Shown here piece after piece: positions 36,913 to 45,482 of a stretch of DNA of 64,000 bases; the stretch's first letter is position 1; each line of letters opens with the position of its first letter. The translations under genes and the position numbers were made by a program. The stretch spans positions 62,001 through 126,000 of the forward strand of contig CAVSMB010000002.1 of assembly GCA_963728925.1 (NCBI GenBank). Reading direction: 5' to 3'. The notes under the pieces are model-generated. The model ran no database searches, was not told the origin of the DNA, and saw only the letters and a program-made list of their open reading frames with translations. The stretch is from JBBPZA01 sp963728925 (lineage in GTDB: Bacteria; Actinomycetota; Thermoleophilia; Solirubrobacterales; Solirubrobacteraceae).

Positions 36913-38721
36913 TCAGTCCTGGATCACGATGTTGTTGCCGGGCCCGCCGTCCAGCACGTCCTGCCCCGGGCCGCCCTGGAGGACATCGTCGCCCGCCCCG
37001 CCGAGCAGCGTGTCGTTGCCGAAGCCGCCGATGAGGACGTCCTCGCCGTCCCCGCCGTCGGCGCGGAAGCGGATCGCGTCCGCCCTCAGGCCGGAGCCCT
37101 CGACGATGTCGTTGCCCGCCAGCGCGTTGATGGCCAGCACGTCGTTCGCCGCCTCGGCATGGGCGACGTCGACCCGCGTGTGCAGGCCGGACACGCTGAC
37201 GTTGCCCGCGCTCCCCGCCGCGGTGATCACGTCATCGCCGTTAGTGGCGTTGACGATCACCGTGTCAGCGGCGCCGTCACCCGCGCCGCCGCCGAGCGTG
37301 CCGGCGAGATCGGCCTTCAGGCCGGTCAGGTCGGTGCCCGACAGGTCGCCCACGGTCAGCGCGTCGGCGCCGCCGATCGCGTTCGCGTCGACCTGCTCGA
37401 CGCCGTCGATGTCCATCGTGATGTTGGCGACGTTGCGGAAGAACCGCACCCGCGAGCCGTTGGCCGAGACGTCGAACTGCTCGGCGATGTTGGCGCCGTT
37501 GAACGTCATGGCGTCGCGCCCGGCCTGGCCCTCGACGGTGTCGCTTCCGTCGCCCGGGTCCCAGCGGAAGCGGTCGTCGCCCGGGCCCATGAAGGCGAGG
37601 TCGTCGCCCCGCCTGCCGTCGATGGTGTCGTTGCCGTCGCCACCGATCTGGGTGTCGACGCCCTCGCCGCCGGTCAGCGTGTCGTTGCCGGCGCCGCCGT
37701 CGGTGGTCATGCGCAGCGTGTCCGCGGCCGGCGATGCGGTGACGCTGTCCTCGCCGCCCAGGGCGTTGACGACCAGCGTGTCGCGCGTCCCCTCGGCGTG
37801 AGCGATGTTCACCGCCGCCGCGAGGCCCGTGACGCTCGCACTTCCGCCACGGCCCGCGGCCGCGATCGCCTCGGCGCGGTTGGTCGCGTTGACGATCGTC
37901 TGGTCGGCGCCGGTGTCGGGATCGCTCCCGCCGAGCGTCGCCGCCTCGTCGTGGTTGACCGTGCGGACGTCGGTCGCGGCCAGGTCGTCGACCGTGAAGG
38001 CGTCCTTGCCGTCCAGCGAGTTGACGTCGACCCGCTCGATGCCGTTCAGGCCCATGGTGATGTTGCCGACGTCGCGGATGAGCCGCGCGCGCCTGCCGTC
38101 GGGCGAGAGCCGGAAGTTCTCGTCGCCGGCGCTGCCGTTGAACACGAGCGCGTCGGCGCCCTTGCGGCCCTTGACGACATCGCTGCCGTCGCCCGAGTCC
38201 CAGATGAAGCGATCGTCGCCGGCGCCGAGGTTGGAGACATCGTTGCCACCGTTGCCGTCGACGACGTCGGCACCGGAGCCGCCGTTGAGCCTCTCGGCAC
38301 CGGAGCCGCCGAGCAGCGTGTCGTTGCCGCCCTGACCCTCGATCCGCGTCGGGATCGTGGTCGTGAAGACCAGGCCGGATTCGTCGATGCGGATGCGGTC
38401 GTCACCGCCTCCGCCCTTGACCACGATGCGGTTGAAAGTGTTGCGCGGGACCCTGAAGTCGGCCGTCCCGTCGTCGTTGAGGTCGACCTCGAGCTTGCCG
38501 GGCCGCGCGGGGTCGACCCGCAACGCGAGCCTGTTGCTCGCGGCGTCGCCCTTGAGGGTCAGCGTCCGGTGCTTGACCTTGACGGTCGGCGCGGCGTCAG
38601 CGGCCTGCGCAGAGAGCGCGAGGCCGCCGGCCACTACGCCGGCGGCGAGCGCCGTGCGCACGAACCACGGCCTTGCGAGGCGGGCAGGGCCCGCCGGGGG
38701 CGGGAGCTGAAACGGGAGCAT
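36913..38721 (-). CDS. Secreted calcium-binding RTX-like repeat protein
   Basis: A 602-residue protein with a signal peptide (helix FVRTALAAGVVAGGLALSAQA, then AADA). Nonapeptide GGxGxD-type repeats occur near 105-170, 340-375 and at the end (FGNDTLLGGAGDDVLQGGPG), the calcium-binding beta-roll pattern. Two segments of about 165 residues, starting GAGDDRFIWDSGDGSDVV and GPGDDRFRWDPGDGSDTV, align along their length, so the protein arose by internal duplication. No enzymatic domain is seen; a surface or matrix role is likely. Confidence 0.85.
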   Translation of the reverse strand: MLPFQLPPPAGPARLARPWFVRTALAAGVVAGGLALSAQAADAAPTVKVKHRTLTLKGDAASNRLALRVDPARPGKLEVDLNDDGTADFRVPRNTFNRIVVKGGGGDDRIRIDESGLVFTTTIPTRIEGQGGNDTLLGGSGAERLNGGSGADVVDGNGGNDVSNLGAGDDRFIWDSGDGSDVVKGRKGADALVFNGSAGDENFRLSPDGRRARLIRDVGNITMGLNGIERVDVNSLDGKDAFTVDDLAATDVRTVNHDEAATLGGSDPDTGADQTIVNATNRAEAIAAAGRGGSASVTGLAAAVNIAHAEGTRDTLVVNALGGEDSVTASPAADTLRMTTDGGAGNDTLTGGEGVDTQIGGDGNDTIDGRRGDDLAFMGPGDDRFRWDPGDGSDTVEGQAGRDAMTFNGANIAEQFDVSANGSRVRFFRNVANITMDIDGVEQVDANAIGGADALTVGDLSGTDLTGLKADLAGTLGGGAGDGAADTVIVNATNGDDVITAAGSAGNVSVSGLHTRVDVAHAEAANDVLAINALAGNDIVEGSGLRADAIRFRADGGDGEDVLIGGFGNDTLLGGAGDDVLQGGPGQDVLDGGPGNNIVIQD

Positions 38722-38856
38722 GGCTCCTCCTTGGTTGGGTCGTCGTCTGACGTAAGACGCCTGCCGAGTCCATTGCTTCCCGGCCGCCGGGTTGTGAGAG
38801 CCATGTCACAGGGGCGACGAGCCTCGCGGCCTCGGTACGATGACTCTCAGCCATCC

Positions 38857-38930
<74 letters not shown>

Positions 38931-38938
38931 CCTCCACG

Positions 38939-38964
38939 AAAGCCCCGCTCCGGCTGGGTTTTTT
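38939..38964 (+). terminator. Terminator after tRNA-Ile
   Basis: A short GC-rich hairpin (AGCC...GGCT) is followed by a run of six T at 38959-38964, the only clear intrinsic terminator with a U-tract I found in the window. It would end the tRNA-Ile transcript. Confidence 0.55.
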
Positions 38965-38965
38965 G

Positions 38966-40128
38966 TGCCGCAGCCCGCTCACTGCTTCCCCTCCGCGGCG
39001 TTCGGAAAGGTACGAGATAGGTACGTCGCTGTTCGCGCGGGCCCGGCGAATCGCCTCCTCGGCCGACACACGCTCATCGCCCAGGTCGCTCATCACGTGC
39101 AGGTACGTCGACAGCGCCATCTCGCCGCTGTGGCCCATCCACGTAGGCGACCTCGACGATCGTGCGGCCCTCGTGTAGCCACAGGGAGGCGGCGCTGTGG
39201 CGCAGGTCGTAGGGGCGCGTGCCACTGAGCCCGGCCGCCGCAGCGGCGGGCGTGAAGACGCGCCGGCGCCAGTTCTGCCAGGTGTCCAATCGCCACGGCC
39301 GCCCGTGCAAGGTCGGAAAGATCGGCGCCGAGTCGCCCGACGGAACGAACACGCGCCGCCACTCCGCAAGGTCCTTGCGGACCGGGCCGAGCAGCCGAAC
39401 GGGCCGCGTGCGTCTATGGTCGCCTTCAGCACGCCGTCGCTCACGGCGCGCTCGACCAGGAGCGTGTTGGTTCGCACATGCGCCCAGGACACCCCGAGCG
39501 CCTCGCCCGGCCGCAGTCCGGCGTAGGCGAGGACCGACACTAGCGTCGCGTCACCCACCCGGCCGCGACCCAGCAGGTAGCGGCGCATCGCCTTGACCGT
39601 CGTCGGCGCGAAGGGACGGACCGCACGCGCCCGGCTACCCGACGGCTTGCGCACCACGCGCACCGGGTTGCCCGGAAGCCGACCCCACTCGACCCCACGC
39701 TCCAGCACGCCACCAAGCAGCACGAGCGCCTTGCGCCGAACGCCCCGGCCGACGCCATCAGCGGCAAGCTCCGCAGCGAAGCGCTGGCAAGCCTCCGCCG
39801 ACAGGTGGCGCAGCTCGTGGCTGCCCAGCCGCGGTGAGGTGTGCCGATCCCAGACGACCGCGTAGGTCTGCAGCGTGCTCGTCGCGAGGTTGGGCCGGCC
39901 GGTACACCTCCAACCACTCGGCGGCGAAGGCGTCGAGCGTCTGGCGGCTCGCCTCCATGAGTCCCAGCTCGCCGGTTCGCTTGCGGCGGCGGACCTCGGC
40001 GTCGAAGGCGATTGCGTCCGCTTGCGCCCGAGGACCTTGGATCGGTTCCGACCTGCCTGGCGCCAACGGACACGCCAGACCGTCTCGCCGCTCGGGTTCG
40101 TGAACCGTCCGTGGTGGCGGTGGACAAC
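38966..40128 (-). pseudogene. Tyrosine recombinase (phage/ICE-type integrase), frameshifted
   Basis: Integrase similarity is split between two minus-strand frames with about four switches (near 40030, 39890, 39410 and 39140). In order: an N-terminal Arm-like domain (GETVWRVRWRQAGRNRSK), a SAM-like core domain (LSAEACQRFAAELAADG), and the catalytic AYAGLRPGEALGVSW, YDLRHSAASLWLHEG and MGHSGEMALSTYLHVMSDL with the final tyrosine. Next to tRNA-Ile, this marks an old integration. The C-terminal frame runs on through the tRNA without its own clear stop. Sequencing error is an alternative, but neighbouring genes are intact. Confidence 0.85.
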
Positions 40129-40593
40129 GAGCAGTACGTCGCGTGGATCCGCGGGCGGTTCGGCATCGACCTCGTGCCGGGCGCCGGGTTCCGGGCGATC
40201 GCCGAGCTTCTGGGCTCCGGCGTCGACTACCGCCGGCTGGACGCGCTCGAGGTCGACCGTCTTGGCGAGACGTTCGACGTCATCTTCTGCTTCGGCATCC
40301 TGCACCGCGTCGAGGCGCCGCTCACGCTCCTGCGCGTGCTGGGCGAGCGCCTCGCGCCCGCCGGGCGGATCATCGTCGAGACCTACGGCGTGCGCGGCGC
40401 TCAGGGCGACCCGCGCGTAGTCGTTCATGAGCACGGCGACGTGTACGCGCGCGACGACGCCGTCTACTGGGGCTTTAGCCGGTCGAGCCTCGATCGTCTG
40501 GGCCGGCTCTGCGGCCTCCGCGGGTTCGAGCTCGTGGACGCGCCCGAGATCGCGGGGCACCCGCGGATCATCGGCACGCTCGAGAAAGGCTGA
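40106..40593 (+). pseudogene. 5'-truncated SAM-dependent methyltransferase
   Basis: The frame starts in the middle of a class I methyltransferase: VVAVDNEQYVAWIRGRFG (normally after motif I), FDVIFCFGILHRVEAPLTLL (motifs IV/V), APAGRIIVETYG and a C-terminal WGFSRSSLDRLGRLCGL. It looks like the CmoB/DUF1698 group. The glycine-rich motif I is missing because the frame meets the integrase N-terminus at about 40106-40128. It was probably cut by the integration and is inactive. Confidence 0.7.
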
Positions 40594-40713
40594 TCAGGCG
40601 GCGAGGAGCCGCCGTTCGGCCAGCTCTGCCGCCAGCTCGTGCGGGCGGTCGGTGGTGAGCGCGTCAGGCGCGTAGGCGAGCGCGCGCTCGGCGAACGCTG
40701 CATGGTTGATCAT
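40594..40713 (-). pseudogene. Possible C-terminal remnant of a glycerophosphodiesterase-like gene
   Basis: About 39 residues ending AERRLLAA contain YAPDALTTDRPHELAAELAE, which recalls the end of GDPD-family proteins (a DAITTDRP strand and final helix). Nothing upstream extends it. It shares its stop region tail-to-tail with the truncated methyltransferase. The match is short and may be chance. The remaining 40714-40868 shows no gene. Confidence 0.25.
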
Positions 40714-40868
40714 GCCCGTGGCGATGGGCGGGCTTCGGCGGGCGCGTGGCTCACGTCGAGGCCCCGCGTCGATCACGGCGAGCGCGCTCCCGGAACGCGG
40801 GCGGTAGCGTGGCGAAGAACTCGAAGAAGGCGACCGCTTCGTCCCTCGCCCCGTGGGGTTGGCTGCCC

Positions 40869-41516
40869 CTACTTCTTCGCGGCCTCGAAGTAGGGGTTCG
40901 TGCCGCTCTGATGGTCGGTCACATCGGCCACGCTGGTGATCTCCGGCACGGCTTGGATGATGGCGCTCTCGATCCCCTGGCTGAGCGTGACCGGGGCCAT
41001 CGCGCAGCCTTGGCAGCCGCCACCCAGCCTGAGGTAGGCGGTTCCCTGCTCGACCGCCGCGAGCTCGGCGTGGCCGCCGTGTGCGGCGATCGTCGGGTTC
41101 ACCTGCTGGTCTAGCACCTGGATCACGCGCTGGGCCACGTCGCCGCTCAGGTCGGCGGGCGGTGGCGCGCCGATCGCTGGGCTCGGCGTGTTGGGGTTGT
41201 CTACGCGCAGGCCGCTGGTGCCGAACGGGTCGTCCAGCCAGTCGATCGTCGCGCCGCGGACCTTGTCGAAGTCGCGCTCGGGGACGACGATCGCGAGGTC
41301 GCGGTGGCGGATGATGGCGTCGTAGGGCGCGGCCGCGTCGAGCGGCTTGAGCGAGATGCTGCAGGTCCACTGGTTGGCGGAGCTGCCGGTCACCTCGATC
41401 CACATCGCCTGGCGCTCGGGCTCGGCAATCTGCAGCAGGAAGCCCGTGACCTTGTCGTAGGCGGCGTTGGTCATGTCGAGCCACCGCTCGCCGGAGGTCT
41501 GATCGTCGGCGCTCAT
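40869..41516 (-). CDS. NifU-domain (NfuA-like) iron-sulfur protein
   Basis: A 215-residue protein. The C-terminal NifU domain (about 120-200) has VNPTIAAHGGHAELAAV and the cluster-binding CQGCAMAPVTLSQGIE with CxxC. The N-terminal half (WIEVTGSSANQWTCSISLKPL) is a degenerate A-type-like domain seen in some NfuA proteins. It should carry or deliver [4Fe-4S] clusters. It is divergent from an ATP-grasp/radical SAM pair, a plausible client. An internal ATG 14 codons in is an alternative start. Confidence 0.82.
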   Translation of the reverse strand: MSADDQTSGERWLDMTNAAYDKVTGFLLQIAEPERQAMWIEVTGSSANQWTCSISLKPLDAAAPYDAIIRHRDLAIVVPERDFDKVRGATIDWLDDPFGTSGLRVDNPNTPSPAIGAPPPADLSGDVAQRVIQVLDQQVNPTIAAHGGHAELAAVEQGTAYLRLGGGCQGCAMAPVTLSQGIESAIIQAVPEITSVADVTDHQSGTNPYFEAAKK

Positions 41517-41528
41517 GGGGTCCGGACC

Positions 41529-41534
41529 TATGCT
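41529..41534 (+). promoter_or_regulatory. Putative -10 element (TATGCT) for the ATP-grasp/radical SAM operon
   Basis: TATGCT ends 6 bases before GTG 41541, so transcription would start on the codon itself. It sits between the divergent NfuA-like gene and the operon. Confidence 0.5.
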
Positions 41535-41540
41535 AACGGT

Positions 41541-42794
41541 GTGGCTCGTGTGCTCCTGCTGCTGCCGTCGGCCACCTACCGGGCGGCCGACTTCCTCACC
41601 GCCGCCCGGGCGCTCGGCGCCGAGGTCGTGGTGGCGTCCGAGTGGCGGCTGGTGTCGATCGGCGATGCCCAGTTGACGCTCGACCTGCGCCGGCCGGAGG
41701 TCGCCGCGGAAGCGATCGCGGCGGTGGCGGAGGAGACGCCGCTGGATGCGGTGGTGGCCGTTGACGACCAGGGAGTGCGCGTGGCCGCGCTCGCGGCCGA
41801 GCGGCTGGGGCTCTCCGGCAACCCGCTGCAGGCCGCGGCGGCGACGCGCGACAAGGCCGCGATGCGGCGCGCGCTCGCCGCCGCCGGAGTGCCGCAGCCC
41901 GAGCATTGCACGGTCGGCCCGAGCGACGACTCGGCGGCGATCGCCGCCGAGGTCGGGCTTCCCTGCGTCGTAAAGCCGCTGTCGCTGTCGGCGAGCCGCG
42001 GCGTGATCCGGGCAGATGATCCGCGGGCGGCAGCGACGGCCATCGCGCGGGTTCGCGCGATCCTCGCTGAGGCCGGGGAGGACCCGGAGGAGCCGGTCCT
42101 GGTCGAGCGCTACGTGCCGGGCACCGAGGTGGCCGTTGAGGGTCTCCTGCGCGCCGGCTCGCTGGAGCCGCTCGCGGTCTTCGACAAGCCGGACGCGCTC
42201 GAGGGTCCGTACTTCGAGGAGACGATCTTCACCACGCCGTCGCGGCTGCCGGGCGAGATCGTCGCGGCCGTGACACGCACGACCGCGGATGCCTGCGCGG
42301 CGCTCGGGCTGCGCGAGGGTCCCGTCCACGCGGAGCTGCGCGTGCACGGCGGGCATGTGTGGATGCTCGAGCTCGCCGCGCGCTCGATCGGCGGGCTGTG
42401 CTCGCGCTCGCTTCGCTTCGGCGTCGGTGTCAGCCTTGAGGAGGTGATCCTGCGCCACGCGCTGGGGCTGCCGCTCGGCGACCTCCGCCGCGAGGCGGCT
42501 GCGTCGGGCGTGATGATGCTGCCGATCCCCCGCGCGGGCGTACTGCGGGAGGTGCGCGGCCAGGACGACGCGCGCGCCGTGCCCGGCATCGCCGGGCTCG
42601 AGATCTCGATCGGCCGCGACCGTCCCGTACGCCCCCTGCCGGAGGGCGATCGCTACCTCGGCTTCCTGTTTGCCCGCGGCGAGACGCCCGCGCAGGTCGA
42701 GCACGCACTGCGAGCGGCGCACGAGCGGCTCGAGATCGACATCGTCGAGCCCGCGGCCGGTGAGCGGCCGGCGGGCGCGGCGGCCCGGGGCTAG
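41541..42794 (+). CDS. ATP-grasp domain ligase
   Basis: A 417-residue ATP-grasp enzyme, forming amide-type bonds through an acyl phosphate. Visible are a Rossmann-like N-terminal domain (LLLLPSATYRAADFLTAARA), TRDKAAMRRALAAAGVPQP, the ATP loop PCVVKPLSLSASRGV, LVERYVPGTEVAVEG and the metal site HAELRVHGGHVWMLELAAR with SIGGLCSRSL. Family members ligate amino acids or peptides. The stop is 12 bases before the radical SAM gene. Substrates are not predictable. Confidence 0.88.
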   Translation: MARVLLLLPSATYRAADFLTAARALGAEVVVASEWRLVSIGDAQLTLDLRRPEVAAEAIAAVAEETPLDAVVAVDDQGVRVAALAAERLGLSGNPLQAAAATRDKAAMRRALAAAGVPQPEHCTVGPSDDSAAIAAEVGLPCVVKPLSLSASRGVIRADDPRAAATAIARVRAILAEAGEDPEEPVLVERYVPGTEVAVEGLLRAGSLEPLAVFDKPDALEGPYFEETIFTTPSRLPGEIVAAVTRTTADACAALGLREGPVHAELRVHGGHVWMLELAARSIGGLCSRSLRFGVGVSLEEVILRHALGLPLGDLRREAAASGVMMLPIPRAGVLREVRGQDDARAVPGIAGLEISIGRDRPVRPLPEGDRYLGFLFARGETPAQVEHALRAAHERLEIDIVEPAAGERPAGAAARG

Positions 42795-42806
42795 GCTCCT
42801 GAAGAG

Positions 42807-44222
42807 ATGCGCGTCCTGCTCGTCTCGACCTACGAGCTCGGCCACCAGCCGCTGCACGTGGCCTCGCCGGCCGCTGCGCTGCGCAAGGCGGAGCACGAGG
42901 TGCGCTGCCTCGACCTGTCGGTCGAGCGCTGGGACGCCGGCGCGCTCCAGTGGGCGCAGGCCGCCGGCTTCTCGGTACCGATGCACACCGCGATGCGCCT
43001 GGCGATGCGGGCGGCGGCCGGCGTGCGCCGCGCGCGCCCCGAGCTGCCGGTCTGCTTCTACGGCCTCTACGCGCCGGTGAGCCGCGACCTCACGGTCGAC
43101 GCGCTGGCCGACCGCGCGATCGCCGGCGAGTACGAGCCGGCGCTGACGGCGTGGGTCGGCGAGCTGGCGGCCGGCGGTCCGCCCGACGCGCGAGCGGACG
43201 AGGCGCTGATCCAGCTCGGCCGGGGCGAGTTCGAGCTGCCGGCGCGCGACCTGCTGCCGCCGCTCGAACGCTACGCGCATCTCGCGCTCGGGGGCGACGA
43301 GCGGCTCGTGGGCTACGTCGAGGCGAGCCACGGCTGCGTGCACCGGTGCCGCCACTGCCCGGTGCCCCCCGTCTACGATGGGCGCATCCGCATCGTCGGC
43401 GCGGACACTGTCGTGCGGGACATCGCGAGCCTCGTCGCGCTGGGCGCCCGCCACATCACCTTCGGCGACCCCGACTTCCTCAACGGCCGCCGCCACTCGC
43501 TGCGCGTCGTGCAGGCGATGCACGAGCGCTTCCCCGACCTCACCTTCGACTGCACGACGAAGGTCGAGCACATCCTGTGCAACGCCGAGCTGTGGCCGGC
43601 GCTCGCCGGGGCGGGCTGCCTGTTCGTGGTCTCCGCGCTCGAGTCGGTCAACGACGAGATCCTCGAGCGGCTCGATAAGGGCCACACGACCGAGGAAGCC
43701 GCACGGGCGATCGCGCTGCTGCGCGAGCACGGGATCGAGATGCGGCCGTCGTGGATGCCGTTCACCCCCTGGACGACGCCGGGCGACGTGGTCGAGATGC
43801 TCGACTTCGTGGCCGAGCACGACCTCGTCGGCAACGTCGACCCGGTCCAGTACACGATCCGCCTGCTGCTCCCCGAGGGATCGCTGCTGCTTGAACGCCC
43901 CGACATGCGCCCGCACCTCGGCGGCTACGACGCCGAGCGGCTCAGCTACAGGTGGACCCCGATCGACCCCGACAGCGACCGCCTCCAGGCCCGCCTCGCA
44001 GCGCTCGTCGAGCAGGGCGCGGCGGGCTCCGAGCCGATCCCCGAGACGTTTGCGAAGGTGCGCGCGGCGGCGCACCAGGCGGCTGGGCGATCGCCGTCGC
44101 CCGCCGGCCGCGCCGAACCGATCCTCGCCGGCTCAACCGAGGGGAGGCCACGGCTCACCGAGCCGTGGTTCTGCTGAGCAGAGCCCACCGAGGGTCAGTT
44201 TGGCCCTCTCGACGAGATGTAG
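42807..44222 (+). CDS. CUAEP-tail radical SAM selenoprotein (in-frame TGA read as Sec)
   Basis: Residues 1-456 form a radical SAM protein with a cobalamin-binding-like N-terminus (MRVLLVSTYELGHQPLHVAS) and the cluster motif CVHRCRHC (Cys177, 181, 184). The codon after TGC is TGA at 44175-44177. Read as selenocysteine, the frame continues Ala-Glu-Pro and ends at TAG 44220, giving C-U-A-E-P at 456-460 and 471 residues. I recall a named family of CUAEP/CCAEP-tail radical SAM (seleno)proteins with this motif. A SECIS-like hairpin follows. An ATP-grasp gene precedes it. The reaction is unknown. Confidence 0.85.
44190..44208 (+). promoter_or_regulatory. Bacterial SECIS-like hairpin
   Basis: GAGGGTC (44190-44196) pairs with GGCCCTC (44202-44208) over 7 bp, one a U-G wobble, around the loop AGTTT containing GU. 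The loop starts 20 bases after the TGA, close to the spacing in E. coli fdhF, where SelB binds the apical loop. The hairpin lies inside the extended coding region, as expected in bacteria. Confidence 0.7.
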
Positions 44223-44427
44223 CCACACCCCCCGGCCATGGTGATGTCACGCGCGTCAAACGTCCCCACTGGCGTGGGCCAGCTCAGCTTGGTGGCGGTA
44301 CCTCAGACGTTGCAACTGATCCCGGCGCGGAGCCCTCGCGCCCGACCCCGGCACGCCTCTGAAAGATGCGCTGAGCGGTGGGCCGTGGCCTTGATCGGTC
44401 TGGGACAATCCCTGGTGGCGCAGGACC

Positions 44428-44853
44428 ATGAAGGATTTCACTGAGCGGCAGATCCTGATCGTCGCGAACCGGACGGCGGCCACTCCGCTGCTGCTCGCCG
44501 AGGTCGGCAGGCGTGCCGCGAGTGAGCCGTGCCGTTTCGCCCTGCTGGTGCCGCGGTCGTACTGGGATGCCGACACGGAGGAGTCGGCCGTCACGCTCGA
44601 GCTCGCCATCCCGCTACTCGAGCAGGCGGCCGGCGGGCACGTGGCCGGCCTGATCGGCGCGGAGGATCCCTTCGCCGCCGTGCAAGAGGCGCTGCGGGCC
44701 GGGGACTACGACGAGGTGATCGTCTCCACGCTGCCCACGCGTGTGTCGCACTGGCTGCGCATCGACCTTCCGGCGCGCGTGCAGCGACTCGGCCTCCCGG
44801 TCACCGTGATCACCGCCAACAAGGCGGACTGGGCCTTCGCGCACGTGCACTGA
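44428..44853 (+). CDS. Small Rossmann-like protein, universal-stress-protein-like
   Basis: A 141-residue protein with alternating strands and helices: QILIVANRTAATPLLLAEVG, CRFALLVPRSYWD, GLIGAEDPFAAVQEAL, YDEVIVSTLPTRVSHWLRID and GLPVTVITANK. The order and the STLPTRVSHWL segment resemble USP-like proteins of actinobacteria, but the ATP loop GxxGxxxx(S/T) is not clear. It is 205 bases after the selenoprotein. No Shine-Dalgarno is convincing. Function unknown. Confidence 0.65.
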   Translation: MKDFTERQILIVANRTAATPLLLAEVGRRAASEPCRFALLVPRSYWDADTEESAVTLELAIPLLEQAAGGHVAGLIGAEDPFAAVQEALRAGDYDEVIVSTLPTRVSHWLRIDLPARVQRLGLPVTVITANKADWAFAHVH

Positions 44854-44929
44854 CGATGAGGTGCATCGATGCGCGCCCGGTCGCGCGCCTCGCGGGCGCG
44901 AAACCGGTGCGCGGCGGCTCAGCTCACCG

Positions 44930-45400
44930 TCGCGCCGCTCGTGCGCTCCGCGTGCAGGGCGCCGGCAGCCGGCCGCCATTCCGAGCGTCCAGGACGTCAG
45001 CAAGACCCCGTAGGCGAGGCTGCCCGCCCCGAGCACGTCGGTGACGAAAAACGGCTCCGCGGTCGCGGACATCGAGAACAGCGCCAGCGCGGCTACCGCG
45101 CCGCAGAGCGTGATGGCGAGATCGCGCTCGCGCATCAGGAAGGAGAATCCCTCGCGGGCGCGCAGCCGCAGCGCGGCCGCGGCCACGACCAGGAACGACA
45201 GCGCGTTCAGGGCAAGCGCCAGCCACAGCAGGCCGGCCGCGCCCAGCGCACCGCCCGCGAGCGGGCCTACGGTGAAGCCGACCGAGCGGGCGGTCTCCAT
45301 CGACCGTTCGCCCGCGCCGCGTCGACCCCCTGCCCCGCGGCGGCAGGGACGAGAGCGAACTCCGCGGGCTGGCTCACCGCAGCTCTGACTGAAGGGTTAC
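44930..45400 (-). pseudogene. Truncated and frameshifted MFS transporter
   Basis: Hydrophobic segments match the middle of an MFS exporter: ARSVGFTVGPLAGGALGAAG, WLALALNALSFLVVAAAALR, then DLAITLCGAVAALALFSMSA and LAYGVLLTSWTLGMAAG. Upstream, the expected lead-in AARANGR ends in a different frame at about 45302, a one-base shift. Both ends of the roughly 400-residue family are missing, so this is a remnant. It covers most of the 44854-45482 gap. Confidence 0.7.
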
Positions 45401-45482
45401 GGCGGTCGTTTGATCGCGCAGCATGTTGGTGTGCATCGCGTCGTACGTCGCGGGCCAGTCGGTCACTGGTATTCCCGGCCGG

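Noticed and set aside
40869..44075. Minus-strand frame of over 1000 codons running into the NfuA-like gene
   Set aside because: Only the last 215 codons have family similarity; the rest is antisense to the ATP-grasp and radical SAM genes.
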